Position numbers and translations under genes: made by a program
Origin: Oleomonas cavernae
GTDB taxonomy: Bacteria; Pseudomonadota; Alphaproteobacteria; Zavarziniales; Zavarziniaceae
Reading direction: 5' to 3'
NCBI RefSeq assembly: GCF_003590945.1
Contig: NZ_QYUK01000011.1
Location: forward strand, 1,330,001 to 1,394,000
DNA: 64,000 nucleotides
Notes under the pieces: generated by a model
Told to the model about the DNA's origin: nothing
The model's database searches: none
The model's input: only the letters and a program-made list of their open reading frames with translations
Shown: positions 43,867-53,751 of the stretch, in pieces
How the letters are laid out: every line of letters starts with the position of its first letter
How positions within the stretch are numbered: position 1 is the stretch's first letter

Positions 43867-45021
43867 ATGCCGCGTAATTTCACCGGCCTGCTGGCTGCCT
43901 TGGGCACGGTCTTCGGCCTGTGCCTCACCCCCCTGGGGCTTGCCCGGGCCGAGGCGCTCGAGACGCCTGCCCGCCAGGCGGTCCTGATCGACCTGTCGAC
44001 CCATACGGTCTTGTTCGAGAAGGCGGCGGACGAGCGCATGACGCCGTCGTCCATGAGCAAGCTGATGACCGTCTACCTGCTGTTCGACAAGCTCGCCAAG
44101 GGCGGCGTCAAGATGACCGACACCTTCACGGTCAGCGAGAAAGCCTGGCGCATGACAGGCTCGAAGATGTTCGTCCACGTCGGCGACAAGGTCAGCGTCG
44201 AGGATCTGCTGCGCGGCATCATCATCCAGTCGGGCAACGATGCCTGCGTCGTCGTCGCCGAGGGCATGGCCTCGACCGAGGACGCCTTCGCCGCCCAGAT
44301 GACGGCCAGGGCCAAGGAACTGGGCCTCAAGGGCAGCAACTTCAAGGATGCCAGCGGCTGGCCCAATCCCGATCACTACATGACGGCGCGCGATCTCTCG
44401 GTCCTGGCGCAGCGCCTGATCGAGGATTTCCCGCAGTACTACCCGATGTTCGCCGAGTTGAAGTTCAAGTACGGCAATATCGAGCAGGGCAACCGCAACC
44501 CGTTGCTGGGCGCCGTGCCGGGCGCCGACGGCCTGAAGACCGGCCACACGGAAGACGGCGGCTATGGCCTGGTCGGTTCGGCCGTGCGCGACGGGCGCCG
44601 GCTGATCCTGGTGGTCAACGGCCTGACCAGCATGAAGGAGCGGTCGCAGGAATCGTCGCGGATCATGGAATGGGGCTTCCGCGAGTTCCAGACCTACACC
44701 ATGGCCAAGAAGGGCGACACCCTGGCCGAGGCCAAGGTCTGGCAGGGCGACGAGGAGGCGGTGCCGCTGACCGTGGCCGAAGATGCCCGCGTCACCCTGC
44801 GCCGGGTCGCCCGCGCCGAGATGAAGGTGAAGGTGGTCTATGACGGGCCGGTGCCGGCGCCGATCAAGGCGGGCGATGTCATTGCCAGCCTGGAGATCAC
44901 GGCCCCCGACATGGTGACGATCAACCTGCCGCTGGTCGCAGCCCGCGATGTCGAGCGCCAGGGTGTCGTCGGCCGCATCTTCTCCTCGCTGCGCTACCTC
45001 GTCTCGGGCGACGCGAGCTGA
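43867..45021 (+). CDS. dacC: D-alanyl-D-alanine carboxypeptidase (PBP5/6 type)
   Basis: 384 residues. Signal peptide to LARAEA, then the three serine-peptidase motifs: S62-x-x-K (SSMSKLM), SGN (QSGNDACV) and KTG (DGLKTGHTEDGG). A C-terminal beta domain (RRVARAEMKVKVVYDGPVPA) and an amphipathic tail (RIFSSLRYLVSG) attach it to the periplasmic side of the membrane. It trims the terminal D-Ala of peptidoglycan stems. ATG 43867 is chosen over a TTG 30 bases earlier; tmk follows after 5 bases. Confidence 0.92.
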   Translation: MPRNFTGLLAALGTVFGLCLTPLGLARAEALETPARQAVLIDLSTHTVLFEKAADERMTPSSMSKLMTVYLLFDKLAKGGVKMTDTFTVSEKAWRMTGSKMFVHVGDKVSVEDLLRGIIIQSGNDACVVVAEGMASTEDAFAAQMTARAKELGLKGSNFKDASGWPNPDHYMTARDLSVLAQRLIEDFPQYYPMFAELKFKYGNIEQGNRNPLLGAVPGADGLKTGHTEDGGYGLVGSAVRDGRRLILVVNGLTSMKERSQESSRIMEWGFREFQTYTMAKKGDTLAEAKVWQGDEEAVPLTVAEDARVTLRRVARAEMKVKVVYDGPVPAPIKAGDVIASLEITAPDMVTINLPLVAARDVERQGVVGRIFSSLRYLVSGDAS

Positions 45022-45026
45022 GCACG

Positions 45027-45683
45027 GTGGCCGAGCCGGGCGCTGTGGCCAGGGGCCGCTTCATCACGCTGGAAGGCGGCGAGGGGGCCGGCAAGTCGAC
45101 CCAGGCCGCACGCCTCGCGGCCGCGCTCGATGCCCGCGGCATCGAGGTGCTGCTGACGAGGGAGCCGGGCGGCACGCCGGGGGCCGAGGCGGTGCGCGGC
45201 CTGCTGGTCGAGGGGGCAGCCGATCGCTGGGTACCGCTGGCGGAAACCCTGCTGCACATGGCCGCCCGGGCCGAGCATGTAACCAGGCGCGTGTTGCCGG
45301 CGCTAGCGGCCGGCTCGTGGGTGATCTGCGACCGGTTCGTCGATTCGACGATCGCCTACCAGGGCGTCGTCCAGGGCCTGGGCGTCGCCGCGGTGCGCAG
45401 CCTGCACCGGGCCGCCTTCGGCAGCCTGATGCCCGACCTGACCCTGGTGATCGATGTCGATCCCGCCGTGGGCCTGGGCCGGGCCCAGGCCCGCAGCGGC
45501 GATGCCGGCGCCCGCTACGAGCGGATGGGGCAGGCCTTCCACACCCGCCTGCGGGCCGCCTTCCTCGACCTGGCGCGGGCCGAGCCGGCGCGCATGGTGG
45601 TGATCGACGGCGGCCAGGCGCCGGACGCGGTCGCCGCCGATCTGCTGGCGGCGATCGACGGGCGCGGCCATGGCCAAGGCTGA
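45027..45683 (+). CDS. tmk: Thymidylate kinase
   Basis: 218 residues. P-loop EGGEGAGKST (residues 17-26), DRx-type TREPGGTPGAEAVR, and the dTMP/Mg site VICDRFVDSTIAYQG. It phosphorylates dTMP to dTDP for DNA synthesis. GTG start; its end overlaps holB by 14 nt, a standard tmk-holB arrangement. Confidence 0.95.
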   Translation: MAEPGAVARGRFITLEGGEGAGKSTQAARLAAALDARGIEVLLTREPGGTPGAEAVRGLLVEGAADRWVPLAETLLHMAARAEHVTRRVLPALAAGSWVICDRFVDSTIAYQGVVQGLGVAAVRSLHRAAFGSLMPDLTLVIDVDPAVGLGRAQARSGDAGARYERMGQAFHTRLRAAFLDLARAEPARMVVIDGGQAPDAVAADLLAAIDGRGHGQG

Positions 45684-46790
45684 CAGCGCCGAGACCGCAA
45701 CCGTCCCGCATCCGCGCGCCGCCTCCGTCCTGATCGGTCACGAGGACGCGGAACGCACGCTGCTGGACGCCGTCGCCGGCGGCAAGTTGCATCATGCCTG
45801 GCTGATCACCGGGCCGCGCGGCATCGGCAAGGCGACGCTTGCCTATCGCTTCGCCCGGTTCCTGTTCGCCCACGGCATGGCAGACGGCGGCGCCGACATG
45901 TTCGGCAACAGGCCGACCAGCCTGGCCGTCGATCCGGGCGATCCCCTGTTTCGCCGCATCGCCGCCGGCAGCCACCCCGACCTGGTTACCCTGGAACGCG
46001 AGGAGAACCCGCGCACCAAGGTGCTGCGCGACGAGATCGTGATCGACCAGGTGCGTGAACTGGCCGGCTTCTTCGCCATGACCCCGGCCGAGGGCGGCTA
46101 CCGCGTCGCGGTGATCGATGCCATGGACGAGTTGAACCGCAATGCCGCCAATGCCCTGCTGAAGCTGCTGGAGGAGCCGCCGGCGCGCAGCGTGCTGATC
46201 CTGGTCGCCCATGCGCCGGGCCGGCTGCTGCCCACCATCCGCTCGCGCTGCCGGCGCCTCAGCCTGCGGCCGCTGCCGCCGCCCGCGGTAGAGACCATCC
46301 TGAACCGCCTGTGGGACGGCATCAGCCCGGAGGACAGCGCCGGCCTGACCAGGCTGGCCGACGGCAGCCCGGGCCGGGCCCTGGCCCTGGCCGCGGCGGG
46401 CGGCCTTGGCCACTACCGGGCCGTGGCCGACCTGATCGCGCCGCTGGGCCAGCGCAAGGCGATCGACATCAAGGCGGTCCATGCCATGGCCGACAAGTTC
46501 GCCGGGCGCGAAGGCGGCGACCTGTTCCGCCTGACCTTCGAACTGATCGGCCTGTGGCTGACACGGATGGTGCGCCTGGCCGCCACCGGCGAGATCGACG
46601 AAGCGATGCGCGGCGAGGGGGGCACCATGCAGGCGGTCGCGGGGCAGCGCGGCTTGAACGCTGGGGCGAGGTATGGGAGAAGATCAACGCCTTGGCCGGA
46701 CGGGCCGAGGCGGTCAATCTCGACCGCAAGGAAGTCCTCGTCGCCGCCATGGGCCTCATCGAGCGGACGGCGCGGCAGGGTGCCGCCTGA
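45670..46790 (+). CDS. holB: DNA polymerase III delta' subunit (frameshifted)
   Basis: About 373 residues of the clamp-loader AAA+ subunit. P-loop-like TGPRGIGKATLAYRFARFLF, sensor region NAANALLKLLEEPPARSVL and SRC-type IRSRCRRLSLRPL, then a C-terminal collar (LGQRKAIDIKAVHAMADKFA). The frame breaks at the GGGG run 46641-46644; one extra G continues to ARLERWGEVWEKINALAG and EVLVAAMGLIERTARQ, ending at 46790. Essential gene, so the break is almost certainly an artefact. metG follows. Confidence 0.92.
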
Positions 46791-46813
46791 CGGGGTGGCT
46801 CTTGGAGTGCTGA

Positions 46814-48364
46814 ATGTCGGGCGCGCAGAAGTTCTATATCACGACCGCGATTTCCTACCCCAATGGCGTGCCGCACATCGGCCACGCCTATGAGGCGATC
46901 GCCACAGATACGCTTGCCCGGTTTCAGCGCCTGGACGGCCGCGAGGTCTATTTCCTGACCGGCACCGACGAACACGGCCAGAAGATGCTGCAGACGGCGC
47001 GCCGCGAGGGCCTGACCGCCCAGGCCCTGGCCGACCGCAATTCCGCGCGCTTCCGCGAGATGGTCGGCGTGCTGGGCTGTTCCAACGACGATTTCATCCG
47101 CACCAGCGAGCCGCGCCACCATGCCTCGACCAAGGAACTGTGGCGTCGCATGGTCGAGTCCGGCGACATCTACAAGGACAGCTACGCCGGCTGGTATTCG
47201 GTGCGCGACGAAGCCTATTACCAGGAGGGCGAGACCGAGCTGCGCCCCGACGGCGTGCGCTACGGGCCCCAGAACACGCCGGTCGAATGGGTCGAGGAGG
47301 AGAGCTATTTCTTCCGCCTCTCGGCCTATCAGGAGCGGTTGCTGGCCCATTACGAGGCCAATCCCGACTTCATCGGCCCCGACGAGCGGCGCAACGAGGT
47401 GGTGAGCTTCGTCAAGCGCGGCCTCAAGGACCTGTCGATGTCCCGGACCACCTTCGACTGGGGCATCCCGGTGCCGGCGGGGGCAGGGCACGTCATGTAT
47501 GTCTGGGTCGACGCCCTGACCAACTACATCACCGGCGTGGGCTTCCCCGACGAGACCTCGCCCCTGTGGGGCTTCTGGCCGGCCGACCTGCACATCATCG
47601 GCAAGGACATCACGCGGTTCCACACCGTCTACTGGCCGGCGTTCCTGATGTCGGCCGGGATCCCGACCCCCAAGCGCGTCTTCGCCCATGGTTTCCTGTT
47701 CAACAGGGGCGAGAAGATGTCGAAATCGGTCGGCAATGTGATCGATCCGTTCTCGCTGGTCGAAACTTACGGCCTTGACCAGGTGCGTTACTTCTTCCTG
47801 CGCGAGGTGCCCTTCGGCCAGGACGGCAACTACAGCCACGAGGCGATCGTCGCCCGCGTCAATGCCGACCTGGCCAACGACTTGGGGAATCTGGCCCAGC
47901 GCTCGCTCTCCATGATCGCCAAGAACCTGGAGGCCAAGGTGCCGGTGCTGGGCGCGCTGGCACCCCAGGACGAGGCGATCCTGGCCCAGGCCGACGGCCT
48001 CTACGAGGTTGCCCGCGCGGCCATGAACCGGCAGGAGATCCATGTCGCGCTGGGCGCGATCTGGACCTGCGTCGGCGACGCCAACCGCTATTTCGCGGGC
48101 GAGGCGCCCTGGGCCCTCAAGAAAACCGATCCGGCCCGGATGGAAACCGTGCTCTACGTGACGGCCGAGGTCATCCGCCAGATCGCCATCCTGGCCCAGC
48201 CGGTCATGCCGGCAAGCTGCAACCGCCTGCTGGACCAGTTGGCCGTCGCGGCCGATGCGCGAAGCTTCGCCGCCCTGGGGCCTGCCGGCCGCCTGGTGCC
48301 CGGCACGCCGCTGCCGGCACCTCAGGGCGTGTTCCCGCGTTATGTGGAAGAGACCGCAGCGTAA
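46814..48364 (+). CDS. metG: Methionyl-tRNA synthetase
   Basis: 516 residues. Class I signature [15 protein letters not shown] (HIGH form) and [10 protein letters not shown] (KMSKS). It lacks the four-cysteine zinc knuckle and the C-terminal tRNA-binding dimerisation domain, i.e. the shorter MetG type common in alphaproteobacteria. The anticodon-binding helical domain starts near residue 370. It charges tRNA-Met for initiation and elongation. Confidence 0.96.
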   Translation: MSGAQKFYITTAISYPNGVPHIGHAYEAIATDTLARFQRLDGREVYFLTGTDEHGQKMLQTARREGLTAQALADRNSARFREMVGVLGCSNDDFIRTSEPRHHASTKELWRRMVESGDIYKDSYAGWYSVRDEAYYQEGETELRPDGVRYGPQNTPVEWVEEESYFFRLSAYQERLLAHYEANPDFIGPDERRNEVVSFVKRGLKDLSMSRTTFDWGIPVPAGAGHVMYVWVDALTNYITGVGFPDETSPLWGFWPADLHIIGKDITRFHTVYWPAFLMSAGIPTPKRVFAHGFLFNRGEKMSKSVGNVIDPFSLVETYGLDQVRYFFLREVPFGQDGNYSHEAIVARVNADLANDLGNLAQRSLSMIAKNLEAKVPVLGALAPQDEAILAQADGLYEVARAAMNRQEIHVALGAIWTCVGDANRYFAGEAPWALKKTDPARMETVLYVTAEVIRQIAILAQPVMPASCNRLLDQLAVAADARSFAALGPAGRLVPGTPLPAPQGVFPRYVEETAA

Positions 48365-48376
48365 AGGCTTATCCCC

Positions 48377-49168
48377 ATGCTGATCGACAGCCATTGCCAC
48401 CTGGATTTCCCCAACTTCGCCGATGACATCGACGCGGTGATGGAACGGGCGCGCGCGGCCGGGGTGGGGGCGATGCTGACCATCGGCACGACGCTGGCCA
48501 AGGCGCCGCAGGTGATCGGGGTGGCCGAACGCTTCCCCAATGTCTGGTGTTCGGTCGGCATCCACCCGCACGAGGCGGCGGCCGAGGCCGACGTCCAGGC
48601 CCAGACCCTGATCGAGATGAGCCGCCATCCCAAGGTGATCGCCATCGGCGAGACCGGCCTCGACTATTTCTATGAGCACGCGCCGCGGGCGGCCCAGGAA
48701 GTGAACTTCCGCGCCCATATCCAGGCGGCGCGCGTGACCGGCCTGCCTATCATCATCCACACCCGCGACGCCGACGAGGATACCGAGAAGATCCTGGTCG
48801 AGGAGATGGGAAAGGGCGCTTTCCCCGGGCTGATCCATTGCTTCACCTCCGGCCCCAAGCTGGCGCGGACCGTGCTCGACCTAGGACTCAGCATTTCCTT
48901 CTCGGGCATCATCACCTTCAAGACCGCCGCGCAACTGCGCGAGATCGCGGCGACGGTGCCGGACGACCGCATCCTGGTCGAGACCGACTCGCCCTATCTC
49001 GCCCCCATTCCCCACCGCGGCCGGCGCAACGAGCCGGCCTTCGTGGCCGACACGGCGCGGGTGGTGGCGGAGGTGCGCGGTGTCGGCCCGGCCGTGCTGG
49101 CGCAGCAGACCACCGAGAATTTTCGCCGCCTGTTCACCAAGGCGGATTTCTCCGCCCTGGCGGCCTGA
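48377..49168 (+). CDS. tatD: TatD-family metal-dependent hydrolase
   Basis: 263 residues, TIM-barrel. Metal ligands appear in LIDSHCHLDF, IGETGLDYFY, IIIHTRDADED, GLIHCFTSG and LVETDSPYLAP. TatD-type enzymes are 3'-5' exonucleases/DNases; the chromosomal position after metG is standard. Confidence 0.93.
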   Translation: MLIDSHCHLDFPNFADDIDAVMERARAAGVGAMLTIGTTLAKAPQVIGVAERFPNVWCSVGIHPHEAAAEADVQAQTLIEMSRHPKVIAIGETGLDYFYEHAPRAAQEVNFRAHIQAARVTGLPIIIHTRDADEDTEKILVEEMGKGAFPGLIHCFTSGPKLARTVLDLGLSISFSGIITFKTAAQLREIAATVPDDRILVETDSPYLAPIPHRGRRNEPAFVADTARVVAEVRGVGPAVLAQQTTENFRRLFTKADFSALAA

Positions 49169-49176
49169 GCAGGGCC

Positions 49177-50000
49177 ATGAAAGTCACCATCCTGGGCTGC
49201 GGCACATCGGGCGGGGTGCCCTCGATCGTCGGCAATTGGGGTGTGTGCGATCCCACCAACCCCAAGAACCGTCGCCGTCGCGTCTCGATCCTGGTGGAAC
49301 AGGCTGGTGCCAGCATCCTGGTCGATGCTTCGCCCGACATGCGCGAACAGTGCATCGCCGCCGGGATCAAGCGCCTGGACGGTGTGCTGATCACCCATGA
49401 CCATGCCGATCACTGCCACGGCATCGACGATCTGCGCGGCATCGCCGGCGCCATGCGCCAGCGGGTGCCGCTCTTTGCCGATCCGCGCAGCCTGCGCACC
49501 CTGACCACCCGTTTCGCCTATATCTTCGCCGGGCGCGGCGGCTATCCCGCGGTCTGCGACGGCCACGAGATTACCGGGCCGTTCAAGGTCGCCGGGATCG
49601 ATGTCATTCCCTTCGCCCAGGTCCACGGCGAAATCGAGTCCTTAGGATTCCGCTTCGGCGATTTCGCCTATTCGACCGACGTCAATGCCCTCTCGGAAGA
49701 GGCCTTCGCGGTCCTGGCCGGGGTGAAGGTGTGGATCGTCGACGCCCTGCGCTACGATCCCCATCCCACCCACACCCATCTGGCGCAGACCTTGCGCTGG
49801 ATCGAGCGGGTGAAACCGGTCCGCGCCGTGCTCACCCACATGACCTGGGACATGGATTATGCCCGTCTTTCAGCCGAACTGCCCCGGGGGTAGAACCGGC
49901 TTTCGACGGCATGGAACTGACCTGGCCCGCGGGCGGGCCGGTTGTGGATAGCCGGGATAATGTCGTTCGCATGCCGCTTTCCGCGCCCGCGGAGAATTAG
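49177..50000 (+). CDS. MBL-fold metallo-hydrolase, PhnP-like (frameshifted at 3' end)
   Basis: Metallo-beta-lactamase fold: VTILGCGTSGGVPSIVGNWG, LVDASPDMREQCI, metal motif THDHADHCHG and a late TSMT-like LTHMTWDMDYARL. Related to PhnP/cyclic phosphodiesterases. The first frame ends at 49893 with ELPRG; one additional base in the CCCCGGGGG run 49882-49890 gives ELPPGVEPAFDGMELTWPAG and a natural end at 50000. Usual partner of tatD in this neighbourhood. Confidence 0.9.
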
Positions 50001-50044
50001 AAATTTATGTTAAATATTAGTGTCTTGAATGAGTTTTCTAATTC
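49994..50044. terminator. Inverted repeat over both stop codons of convergent genes
   Basis: GAATTAGAAA (49994-50003) pairs perfectly with TTTCTAATTC (50035-50044) across a 31-base AT-rich loop. Each arm contains the TAG stop of one of the two convergent genes (49998-50000 and 50040-50038). A third GAGAATTAGA occurs at 50052-50061. It may be a weak bidirectional terminator. Confidence 0.4.
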
Positions 50045-51806
50045 TTCTTATGAGAATTAGACGCATCACTGTCATCTGTGGATGAAACGATATCCGCCGC
50101 GCGCTCGGCCATGCGGCGGAACCGGTCCAGGACCGCGTCCACGGTCTCGGCGTCGACGCCCTGCTCACCCAGGGCGCGGCCCGCCAGTTGCAGGCTGGCC
50201 TCGATCGTTTCAGGCACCACATCGGTTGCCCCGGCCCGGCGCAATTCCCGGGCGACCGCCAGATCATGGGCGCGGGCAATCACCGGCAGGTCGGGCACCA
50301 GGCTCCTGACCGCCTGCAGCGATGCCCGGGCGGCCGCGACATCGTCCAGGGCGATGACGACGAGGCTGGCGTTGCCGATCCCGATCGAGCGCAGCACGGC
50401 GGGCTGGCGGCTGTCGCCGTAATAGACCTCGTAACCCTGCGCGCGCGCGCCGGCCACCGCCTGGGCCGAGAGGTCGAGGGCGACATAGGCGATCTCATGA
50501 TCCGCCAGGATCTGCGCCACGGTGCGGCCGACCCGGCCGAAGCCGGCGATGACAACCGAGGGGGACACCTGGTCCTCGCCCGGGGTAGCAGGGCGTCGTC
50601 CCGGGTCACCGCCTCGATCCGATCGGCCAGGCGCGCGCCCAAGGCGATGACCAGCGGCGTCGATGCCAGGCTGAGGGCGGCGACGATCGAGATCAGCGAG
50701 GCGGTGGAATCGTCCATCACCCCCAGCCCGCGCGAGACATTGGCGACCACGAAGGTGAATTCGCCCGCCTGGGCCAGCAGGAAGCCGGTACGCACCGCCT
50801 GGGCCAGGGTCAGCCCGAACAGCCGCGCCAGGCCGCCGGCGAGCAGGGCCTTGGCGGCGATCAGCGCGGCGGTCAGGCCAAGGACCAGGAGCGGGCTGTC
50901 CAGCACCGGTGCCAGGTCGATGACCATGCCGACCGCGATGAAGAACAGGCCCAGCAACAGGCCGCGAAACGGTGCCAGGTCCGCATCGACCTGATGGCGG
51001 AACGGCGTGTCGGCCAGGGCGAGGCCGGCCAGAAAGGCACCCAGGGCCATCGACATGCCGGCAACCTGGGCCAGCAGGCCCAGGCTGAGCACGACGAGCA
51101 GGCACAGGCCGGTGAACAGTTCCGGGATATCGGTCGCAGCGACGACGCGGAACAACGGCCGCAGAGCGAGGCGGCCGCCGAACAGGATAGCGGCGATCGC
51201 CGCCGCACCGATCGCCAGGCCCCGCGCGGCATCGCCGACGTCCGCCAGGTCCTGCGGGGCATCGCCGGGACTGGCCATGGCCGTGATCAGCGACAAGAGC
51301 GGCACCACGGCGAGATCCTGAAACAGCAGCACGGCGATGGTGGCGCGCCCGAAGCGCGTCACCGTTTCGCGCCGGTCGACCAGCAGGCGCACCACCGTTG
51401 CCGTCGACGACAGGGCCAGGCCGCCGGCGACCGCGATGATCAGGCCGCTGCCGGGCCCGGCCAGCCCGGCCAGCGGCAAGGCAAGCAGGACCAGGGCGAA
51501 CACCGTGAAGGTGGCGGCAACCTGTGCAGCACCCAGGCCGAAAATGAAGCGCCGCATGGCGGTCAGCCGGCTCAGGGGAAGGTCCAGGCCGATGGCAAAC
51601 AGCAGGAAGACGATGCCTAAGTCGCTGAGCGCGGTGATGACCGGCCCCTTGGGGACCAGGGCGAAGCCGGCCGGGCCAATCACCAGGCCGGTGACCACGT
51701 AGGCGAGCAGGGGGGGCACGCGCAGGCGGTTGAGCGCCGTCGCCGCCAACAGCGCCGCGGCCAGCAGGATCAGGATGTATTCAAGGCCGTGGCCGCCGGA
51801 ACCCAT
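50038..51806 (-). CDS. Kef/CPA2-type cation:proton antiporter with TrkA-N domain (frameshifted)
   Basis: About 589 residues. An N-terminal Na+/H+ exchanger domain of about 12 membrane segments (residues 1-395; e.g. LLAYVVTGLVIGPAGFAL, LLFAIGLDLPLSRLTAMRRF, GLALSSTATVVRLLVDRRET) precedes a cytoplasmic RCK/TrkA-N Rossmann domain (VVIAGFGRVGRTVAQILADH). The membrane and Rossmann parts are in different frames. One base restored at the CCCGGGG run 50579-50585 joins ALLPPGEDQVSPS. Potassium efflux of the glutathione-gated type is likely. ATG 51806 gives MGSGGHGLEYILI. Confidence 0.9.
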
Positions 51807-51960
51807 GATTCGCCCTATGTCTTCGAGGCCACTGTGCCAAATCGCGCGGGCTGTGACCAAGGTGGCGGGAACGGGACCACGACGGCCGTGTTTTGGTGTC
51901 TATGGTTGCGGTGTCGATTCTCATGTCCCGCCCCGATCGCCGAAAGCACGCCGGAACATC

Positions 51961-53379
51961 ATGCGCCTGATCACGACCCTGCTTTCCCTGACCCTGGCGC
52001 TTGCGGCCTTGCTGGCGCCGGCGATCTGGAACGGCTTTCCCATCACGTTCCATGACACCGGCGGCTATTTCGCCAGGCTCTATGAGGATGCGCCGGGCGA
52101 TGGCCGGGCGACGCCTTACGGCGTGTTCATCGAGGGCTTGCACCTGGGCCTCCAGTTCTGGCCGGCGATCGTCGTGCAGGGCTTGATCGTGATCGTCCTG
52201 ATCCGCGAGCTGGGCCGGAGCACCCTGGCCCTGGAGGGCCCGCGACTGGCGTTCTTTACCGGGGCGACCACCGTCCTGCTGGCGCTGGCCACCGGTATTT
52301 CCTGGTATTCGGCCCAGCTCCTCCCCGACATCCTGGCGCCTTGCGCGGTCTTGGCGGCGTTCCTGCTGATCGACGGCCGGCACGAGCGGGGCCTGTGGGG
52401 CCAGGCGGGACTTGTCGCGATGGTCGCCCTGGGGGCGGCGACCCATACCGGCACGGTGGCCCTACTGCTGGGCCTGCTGCTGGCCTCGGTCCTGGCCGTG
52501 CTGGCCGCCCGGCTGTTCAAGGGCGGGGCGGCCTGGCGGCTGGGCGCCGGCCGGCGGCTGGGCCTTATCGGCGCCGGCCTGGTGATCGGCGCCCTGTCGG
52601 TGCCGGTCAGCAATTATGCGCTCTACGGCCAGTTCCGCTTCACCCCGGGCGGCGACGTCTTCCTGTTCGGCCGCCTGGTGCAGGACGGCATCGCCAGCCG
52701 TTACCTGAAGGATCACTGCCCCGATCCCACCATCAAACTGTGCGATCACCAGGCCGAACTCTATGAAGAAGACGGCACCCTGCGCTCCAACGATTCCTTC
52801 CTGTGGTGGCAGGGCAGCCCGCTCTACAAGATCGGCGGCTGGGAAAGTGCCGGGCCTGAGCTGTCGCGCATCACCTGGGAGAGCGTGCGCGACTATCCGC
52901 TGATGCACCTGCAAGCGGCCTGGACCAGCTTTACCCAGCAACTGGGCGAGATTTCCAGCGGCGACGGCCTCAATGACGAGCATTGGCATACCCGCTGGAT
53001 GTTCGACCAGTACCATCCCGAAGACCTCGATGCCTTCGCCCATGCCCGCCAGCGCGGCGGCAAGATCCCGTTTGCCGAATTCGACCAGATTCACATCCCC
53101 GTGGGCTTTGCCTCGATGGCCCTGTTGCCCCTGATCGCCGTGTTCTTCTGGTACCGGGGCGAGGGGCGGACGGCACGGCTGGCGGCCTTCGTGCTGGTCG
53201 CCCTGATCGGCAATGCCGCCATCTGCGGCATCCTGTCGAACCCCCACGACCGCTATCAGAGCCGGCTGATGTGGCTGGCCACCCTGACCTGCGCCGTGGC
53301 GGCAACGCGCCTGGCCATGGCGCGCCGCATCACCCTCGATCACCAGCAGGCCAATTCCTACTGGCCGGTCGGCAGGTAG
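51961..53379 (+). CDS. Multi-pass membrane protein of unknown function
   Basis: 472 residues with about 9-10 membrane segments and a large periplasmic region between about residues 230 and 375. Characteristic sequences include ITFHDTGGYFARLYED early and FGRLVQDGIASRYLKDHCPD, HWHTRWMFDQYHPEDLDAFA late, a layout like GT-C glycosyltransferase-type or O-antigen-ligase-like proteins, though no catalytic motif can be assigned. ATG 51961. Divergent from the antiporter. Confidence 0.7.
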   Translation: MRLITTLLSLTLALAALLAPAIWNGFPITFHDTGGYFARLYEDAPGDGRATPYGVFIEGLHLGLQFWPAIVVQGLIVIVLIRELGRSTLALEGPRLAFFTGATTVLLALATGISWYSAQLLPDILAPCAVLAAFLLIDGRHERGLWGQAGLVAMVALGAATHTGTVALLLGLLLASVLAVLAARLFKGGAAWRLGAGRRLGLIGAGLVIGALSVPVSNYALYGQFRFTPGGDVFLFGRLVQDGIASRYLKDHCPDPTIKLCDHQAELYEEDGTLRSNDSFLWWQGSPLYKIGGWESAGPELSRITWESVRDYPLMHLQAAWTSFTQQLGEISSGDGLNDEHWHTRWMFDQYHPEDLDAFAHARQRGGKIPFAEFDQIHIPVGFASMALLPLIAVFFWYRGEGRTARLAAFVLVALIGNAAICGILSNPHDRYQSRLMWLATLTCAVAATRLAMARRITLDHQQANSYWPVGR

Positions 53380-53485
53380 AGGGGTGAGGCGAGAGCAGTT
53401 CATTGTCAATGCCGCCGCCGTGGCGGGCCATCGGAAGGTGCAAAGAGGGCAAAATGCCCCTACGGTGGGTCACAGGAGAGTGGCC

Positions 53486-53737
53486 ATGGCGGATGACCCC
53501 TTCAATCTCATGCTCGAACATCTGAAAGTCATTCGGACTGACGTTGGAGCGCTGCGGGAAGACGTCAGGGAACTCAAGCAGCGTGTCACCGGTGTCGAAA
53601 CCGGCCTGAATGCTGTCCGGCGCGATCTTGTCGCTTTGGCCGAGGCTGATGCGCGATTGCAGGTGACGATCGATCGCCAAGCTGATCGGCTCGACCGGAT
53701 CGAACGCCGGCTCGACCTGCGTGAGGTGGAGGCCTGA
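53486..53737 (+). CDS. Small coiled-coil protein
   Basis: 83 residues, nearly all heptad coiled coil (LEHLKVIRTDVGALREDVRE ... RQADRLDRIERRLDLRE), similar to short orphan proteins found near phage or toxin genes. The ATG at 53486 is preceded by CAGGAG. Function unknown; convergent with dnaE2. Confidence 0.68.
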   Translation: MADDPFNLMLEHLKVIRTDVGALREDVRELKQRVTGVETGLNAVRRDLVALAEADARLQVTIDRQADRLDRIERRLDLREVEA

Positions 53738-53751
53738 GGGGGCTCGCGTGC

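Noticed and set aside
46469-48838. Long open frame antisense to metG and tatD
   Set aside because: Typical high-GC shadow frame; metG carries all synthetase motifs on the plus strand.
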